Shown one piece after another: positions 59,115-64,000 of a DNA stretch of 64,000 nt. This stretch comes from Unio delphinus (lineage: Eukaryota; Mollusca; Bivalvia; Unionida; Unionidae). A program made the position numbers and the translations under genes. Every line of letters starts with the position of its first letter. Position 1 is the stretch's first letter. Below the pieces are notes generated by a model that saw only the letters and a program-made list of their open reading frames with translations, was not told where the DNA came from and made no database searches. The DNA is taken from positions 646,501 through 710,500 of the forward strand of contig JAQISU010000134.1 of the NCBI GenBank assembly GCA_029339505.1, written 5' to 3'.

Positions 59115-61149
59115 TGTCTCTCTGTCTGTCTCTCTCCCTCTCTCTGTCTCTGTCTCTGTCTCTGTCTCTGTCTGTCTCTCTCTCTCTCTCAATACCCTTG
59201 TAACATATTGCATGTAATTTACATATAACTGACATATATTCTACTGTAACAACGTTTGCTATTGACAGATTAATTGTAAGTATGTACTTTATTATTTTGA
59301 ACCTTAAAAAGTCAACATTCGTAACGATTGTTTTTCGTTACTTCAGATTATCCTGTCATCTCGAGAGCTTTCTCTTCCTTCTTTAATGATGTTGCTATGC
59401 AACATTTGGATGTCGAAAAAGACGTCTTTATATGTCTGGACGCAGCCAGAGTCTTAAGGAAGTTAGTATATGAAGTTATTTTATCTAGTACACTAACCTG
59501 AAATCACTTGTTATTTATTTTGAAAGTCAAGGGTTTCGTGTGCCGTTTAATGCACATATTGATCGATGTTCCTGTTTTATTCATGGAAAACTAGTTATTT
59601 GATGATTGGTGTTTGTTTGATATGTGACATATTCGTGTGTCCAAATTATGTTAAAGTTCATCTGCTGCTTGGGTAAATTCGTTTTCTTTTAATAGAATTT
59701 AAATTCACAACGTTACTGTTTGACTTTAAAGATTCAAGATGAGTTTTATATTAATTAGACCTATTGTATAGCGCTAAATAACCTAAACATTCTGGTGCAC
59801 CGTTACAAAACAATCAATCAATCATTATATCAATTAACATTTGAAAGCGTGGTAATCATAAGTGACTTAGACGAGACCGAAGATTTCTCGCTAAGCAATC
59901 AGAACCTAAAATGTCTCCCAAATGTTAGTGACATTTTTAATTTCTTTCTCAGTTTCTTTTCACACAGTTTAGAGGTATATTTGTCTAGTGGCTTACAGTT
60001 CTTTTAAATGTTCATCAAACAACCTTATTTCAGATTTTCTATGTGTTCAGAAGAGAAAATGATCTTGAACATTCTGAGAAAAGCCCTTAAGAAGACCAGA
60101 AAAACATATATTCAGGCATACAGACAGACTGAGAACAGGCGGCGGGTAAGAATAGGAGAATATTTTGCACCCATATTCATCTGGATAAAAAGATAGTGCA
60201 ATTACTTAGACCATTCATAAGATGTCTTTAAATCTATTGTTTCCTTTTTTATTTCAACACAATCTTTACTGCATAGCAATTCTTCAGGCGGACAAGGCAA
60301 AACTGTATAATATAATTTATGTACATCTTAGCATACAAATGACTATTTATACTGCATAAGTATTTTTCATTATATATATTCATTCTTACCTAATCTGAAT
60401 GATGAGAACATTTTTTAAATGATAAACACCAACAATAATGTCGAGAATAATAACAACACAAAGAATACTGATGATGACTGAGGCGATTATGATGAGTTGT
60501 AATCTCATAATTCCACAAATCGGCATAAAATGTTTTCTTATATTGGTAATCTATTGGTCCACAACTGCATTAAGTCATTAGATTAACTGACATTATGGTG
60601 ACTCTCATTACTTTTAGAACTATTTAATTTCTTGATTTGTACAGATGTATAAGGACGTTTTAATCCGTCTAGAGTCCAAAATGAGATTCAAGAAGGTCAT
60701 CAAACAGGCTCTTAGGGTCAAGGCCAAGGAAGCCGCCGACCGCTTTGTGAAAGCCCTAGAATTAGAGCAGACGGCGAAGGTGAAGATGATCACGGTAATG
60801 CTGTTTCTTTTTCATGTTCACTTATTGTTACATGCGTTGAACAGTAACTTCAGAAAACTCATATAACATACTCTCAGTGGCTCCGATTTGGGCATGTTGT
60901 TGGGGGAAACTTGAGAAGCCAAGATAAACCGACAGCCTTGGACTGACCATCACTTACATGTAAAAACTGGAGATTTTTCAAAAGAGATACAAAGTATCTT
61001 CATTATTCGCGATTTAGATTTACTGTCATGCTATTATTAAATGCATTTTCATTGAACTGACTAGATACTATAGTTTGGAGGCATCATAAGACAGGACTTT
61101 ACAATAGATAGTGTGAAAGTTATCACCCCTCTCTGTATGTCTGTCTGTC

Positions 61150-61231
<82 letters not shown>

Positions 61232-62543
61232 TAGAAGTAACCATGATTATTTCTGCGTTGTATGACGGATTTTATGCTAAATACAAAAGGATTATCCCTA
61301 AAGATTAGTGACGGAGTTTACACATCGGTGTTTGCTGCCTATTTCCTCAGCTCAAATGCATAGAAAATATAGATTGTTCTTCAGGTTCCTTTCATATGTG
61401 TTCATTTGTTTCACTGAATCTTCTAAGTTATTCAATTCATGTTTCCCCACTATAATGCATATAATCCTGTTTTCTACATACAACTATTATAAGCTTGTTT
61501 CTTCTGTAAATTCTTGTTAACAGTGCACAGTTAAGAACTCGAAGGGACTTCTGATATGTCTTAGTATTGTTTATACTTTCAATAACATTATATTGTAAAG
61601 ACAGAAGAAAAATGGATCAGTGGGGGTGGGGTGGGGATGGATGTATTATCCAATCCCGTATTCTTAATTTATCTACTATCCACCTTTCTGTTAGGTTATG
61701 GAGAAATACGAATATGTCTCCAAGCGAGTAGCTGTAAGAAAAGTACAGTACTTTCTCGACACATGGAAAACAGCGCTTTCTCGTTACATGAAACAAACCT
61801 TCACTTCCACCGAGAAATGTGTTGGGTATGAATGCATTATTTATGCAATTGCAACAATCTATACTGCTATTAAGATATTTAAGTGGAATTTTTGTTTGGA
61901 CTCGTGCTATACTATATAGGTTTCTACATTTGTCGCTTCTAAACTGTGAATGGAGTCAAACAGTTGTTAAATAAGTTACTAGTTGATTTATTTGCTGAAT
62001 TCCTTTCTTTTGATATTTCTCTGTAATTTACATGATGTCTAATTGGAGAGTGATGTTCGTCTATATGCAGTTAGCCGAGGAGCTTTATCTTATATTAAAG
62101 GAGATTATTTTGCTCATCTTTATCTTCTTAAATGTTGAATGTATTGATGTTTTGTCCGTGGACATATCATCTTTATGAATATATATGCATCCACCTTAAC
62201 TGTGCGATAAATCATATACTACATCGCTTATTGGCTTGAAACTTGAACCTCAATTTTCGTTCTTATCTGTGTAATGTGTCTTCGTCTTTATGGCCAGTTT
62301 GTGTCCTCTTTAGCACTATCCGCATTGACAGAAGAAGAATAAAATGCATTGTAAGAGTATATATGGATTAAGCTTTATCACACCGATGAAACCTTGGTGA
62401 CTGTAATTTTCGTTCTAAAGTCAATTGGACAACTTTAATTTTTACGACCCACTGAAGCAAGAATATTTTCTTATCCATACGTTTGCTTTCTTTCCTAAAA
62501 GGCTCGAAAAGTATAAAATAATGTAAAGTTATACATTTTGCCA

Positions 62544-62587
<44 letters not shown>

Positions 62588-63722
62588 GCAGAAATCCATA
62601 CTTAGATGCATTCGTGCGAGTCCTTGCAGTTAATGCACATGATGCGGTCGAATCACTATTTGAGCGCAAAAGACAAATATTCACAACACTACAAGTAAAT
62701 GTAAGTAATAAATGAGGATATTTTAACAGAGATGATTCAGTTTAATCTGGATAATGTTTTAGCATACTAGTTTTCATCATTCTTTCAATGAAATTTATAT
62801 AGTTTAATTTCTTAAACGTTTTTACAGAATTTGGATAAAGATTCCTTAAAAATCTCGTCTCTTTTATTGAATTTCTAATTATTGACCTTAAAAAAAATAA
62901 AGTATAACGCAATGTTATTTCTAACTTTTGTGGAACCTTTGCATTACTCTTGATGGGGCATTATAATCTATCATCTTTCACCAACTTTTGTTTGCCTCTT
63001 TTTCCTAGTTTGCCTTGATATAGGAACAAACGTTTGATATTTCAGCATTCGTATCTTTATATTCCATTCCTTTATATGTAAAACCAGTTTCATAACTTGA
63101 AGCTAACCTTTTAATTCTAAGTAGTTTAACGAGAACGATTCATTTACTGCGAATACAATTCCATCGCTTACAAGTTAATTAGGTTACTTGGTGTAAAAGG
63201 GTTATGAATGTATTTCTTTTTAAAATAGAGGAACACTGACGTTGGTGTAGATGCTAAACAAGTTCTTGGATTTGAGCCAAAAGTAAAATCCATGACACAG
63301 AAGGTCCATGACAGAGAGTCATATTTGGGTAAGTATATATTTCAGTATGTACACCGTAATATGAAGTCCTAATAATACGCTTATGAAAATGCAAGAAATG
63401 CTTGACAAGAAATCTCCACAACGCAAAAAATGTGAATAACTTTGTTATCTAGTATTAAGAGTGTGCACTTCTACACGAGAGGAACTCAACCAATGTCAAC
63501 GCGAAACGTTAAAGGAAACAAACTTACACGCATCAACAGTTAATACATATTGCTTTGTCGTCGCTTTCGTCTATTTTGAAGGACAAAATTATCGCTATCA
63601 ATAATGTTCGTTATCTTGTTCTACAGAGTACTCTGGTCTTGCTGACTCCGTGTTTTTGCCTCCTGGCTTTACATGGCAAGAAGTCGACCAAGATACAAGG
63701 CAGAACAAAGTGACATCTTCAG
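57579..63722 (+). CDS. Copy F (5' part, exons 1-9): PACSIN-like F-BAR/SH3 protein
   Basis: Exons: 57579-57631, 58749-58864, 59347-59461, 60034-60145, 60645-60794, 61695-61825, 62592-62700, 63229-63328, 63627-63722. The frame is open through residue 327. Exons 10 and 11, which encode the SH3-like domain and the stop, lie past the window end. No private missense change was seen in the visible exons. Intron 2 holds an extra 45-bp copy of the exon 2 tail with a GT donor (58963-59007), as in copy B. The 5' half is like copy B and the introns 5-6 are like copy D, so this copy is a mosaic. Confidence 0.78.
58041..58288 (-). mobile_element. tRNA-derived SINE (type 1) in intron 1 of copy F
   Basis: Same insertion as in copy B. 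Confidence 0.7.
58881..59190. repeat. Two CT microsatellites in intron 2 of copy F
   Basis: CT tracts at 58881-58952 and 59024-59190, separated by the exon 2 tail fragment as in copy B, with different lengths and interruptions. Confidence 0.97.
58963..59007 (+). pseudogene. Duplicated 45-bp tail of exon 2 inside intron 2 of copy F
   Basis: Same duplication as in copy B, here without the AAT change but with GTAGCC in place of GTACCC at the donor. Confidence 0.85.
61153..61227. repeat. CT microsatellite in intron 5 of copy F
   Basis: Longest allele of this tract in the window. Confidence 0.97.
62546..62587. repeat. TTA microsatellite at the exon 7 acceptor, copy F
   Basis: TTA repeats directly before the acceptor. 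Confidence 0.95.
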
Positions 63723-64000
63723 GTTAGTTATTAAAATCGATAAATACATTTAAATAAATCAATACAAAATATGTTTGAAGACAATAATATGAAACATGCA
63801 CATTGCTCCTATATCATACAGGTTAATAGTGTAGATATTTGGTTGGTATAAACAATAAAGTTTAGTATTGAACTTGTTTGTAATTTAAATTTTGCTTAGT
63901 TTCTATAGATATTCATGTGTCTTCTATAAAACTCTCCTATATCGAAAACGTTGTCATGTATGTTTGAAATGTGATTGAAACAAGAGAATGCAATTGAAAC
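62599..64000 (+). repeat. Tandem array unit 6, first 1.4 kb
   Basis: The sixth unit follows unit 5 without a break and runs off the window end, so the array continues beyond it. It contains most of exon 7 and all of exons 8 and 9 of copy F. Exon 10 would be expected about 200 bp past the window end. Confidence 0.97.
62828..62901 (+). other. Possible alternative terminal exon with AATAAA, copy F
   Basis: Acceptor-like site before 62828, TAA at 62876-62878 and AATAAA at 62896-62901. Confidence 0.35.

Larger units (their letters stand above)
50051..62598 (+). repeat. Tandem array unit 5 (12,548 bp)
   Basis: Carries exons 7-11 of copy E and exons 1-6 of copy F. Shares with unit 1 the exon 2 fragment and second CT tract in intron 2 and the 20-bp deletion in intron 3. 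Shares with unit 3 several single-base variants in introns 5 and 6. Confidence 0.98.

Overview
The window is eukaryotic and very probably molluscan. It is AT-rich, with split genes, GT-AG introns and dense GA/CT microsatellites. It carries tRNA-headed SINEs; one (for example 4836-5130, minus strand) has the B box and body style of SINEs that are common in gastropod and bivalve genomes. I cannot name the species from sequence alone.

The whole window is one head-to-tail tandem array. A unit of 12.36-12.63 kb repeats five times (1-12595, 12596-24953, 24954-37584, 37585-50050, 50051-62598), and the first 1.4 kb of a sixth follows. Units are nearly identical in exons, introns and spacers. They differ by scattered substitutions, microsatellite lengths and a few informative indels.

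The units encode one plus-strand gene, reconstructed here by joining splice sites in phase: 11 coding exons, 1230 nt, 409 residues. Because the window opens inside exon 7, each gene starts in one unit and ends in the next. There are four complete copies (B 7563-14994, C 20098-27344, D 32465-39988, E 45163-52449), the 3' end of a fifth (A, exons 7-11) and the 5' part of a sixth (F, exons 1-9). The protein reads as a divergent PACSIN/syndapin-like F-BAR plus SH3 protein, the class that binds and bends membranes and recruits endocytic and actin partners. It has a shortened first helix region and an SH3 domain that lacks several ligand-groove aromatics. All complete copies are open and differ by only a few missense changes.

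Layout of one unit, using unit 1: exons 7-11 of the upstream copy (1-2399), a polyadenylation signal, a 1.9 kb foldback element lying between two GA tracts (2589-4617) with a SINE nested inside it, a second SINE (4836-5130), a third GA tract, about 1.9 kb of unrecognised spacer, a cluster of TGACG (CRE-like) motifs, then exon 1 (7563) to exon 6 (11819) of the next copy. A third SINE lies in intron 1, CT microsatellites in introns 2 and 5, and a TTA tract just before exon 7.

Main points for a second look: the array itself; mosaic relationships between copies that suggest gene conversion or unequal exchange; a young SINE insertion with a perfect 12-bp target duplication in copy D only; a partial exon 2 duplication in introns of copies B and F only; a possible alternative terminal exon with AATAAA that would give an SH3-less isoform; and the foldback element. 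No CRISPR, bacterial operon, rRNA or free-standing tRNA gene was seen.
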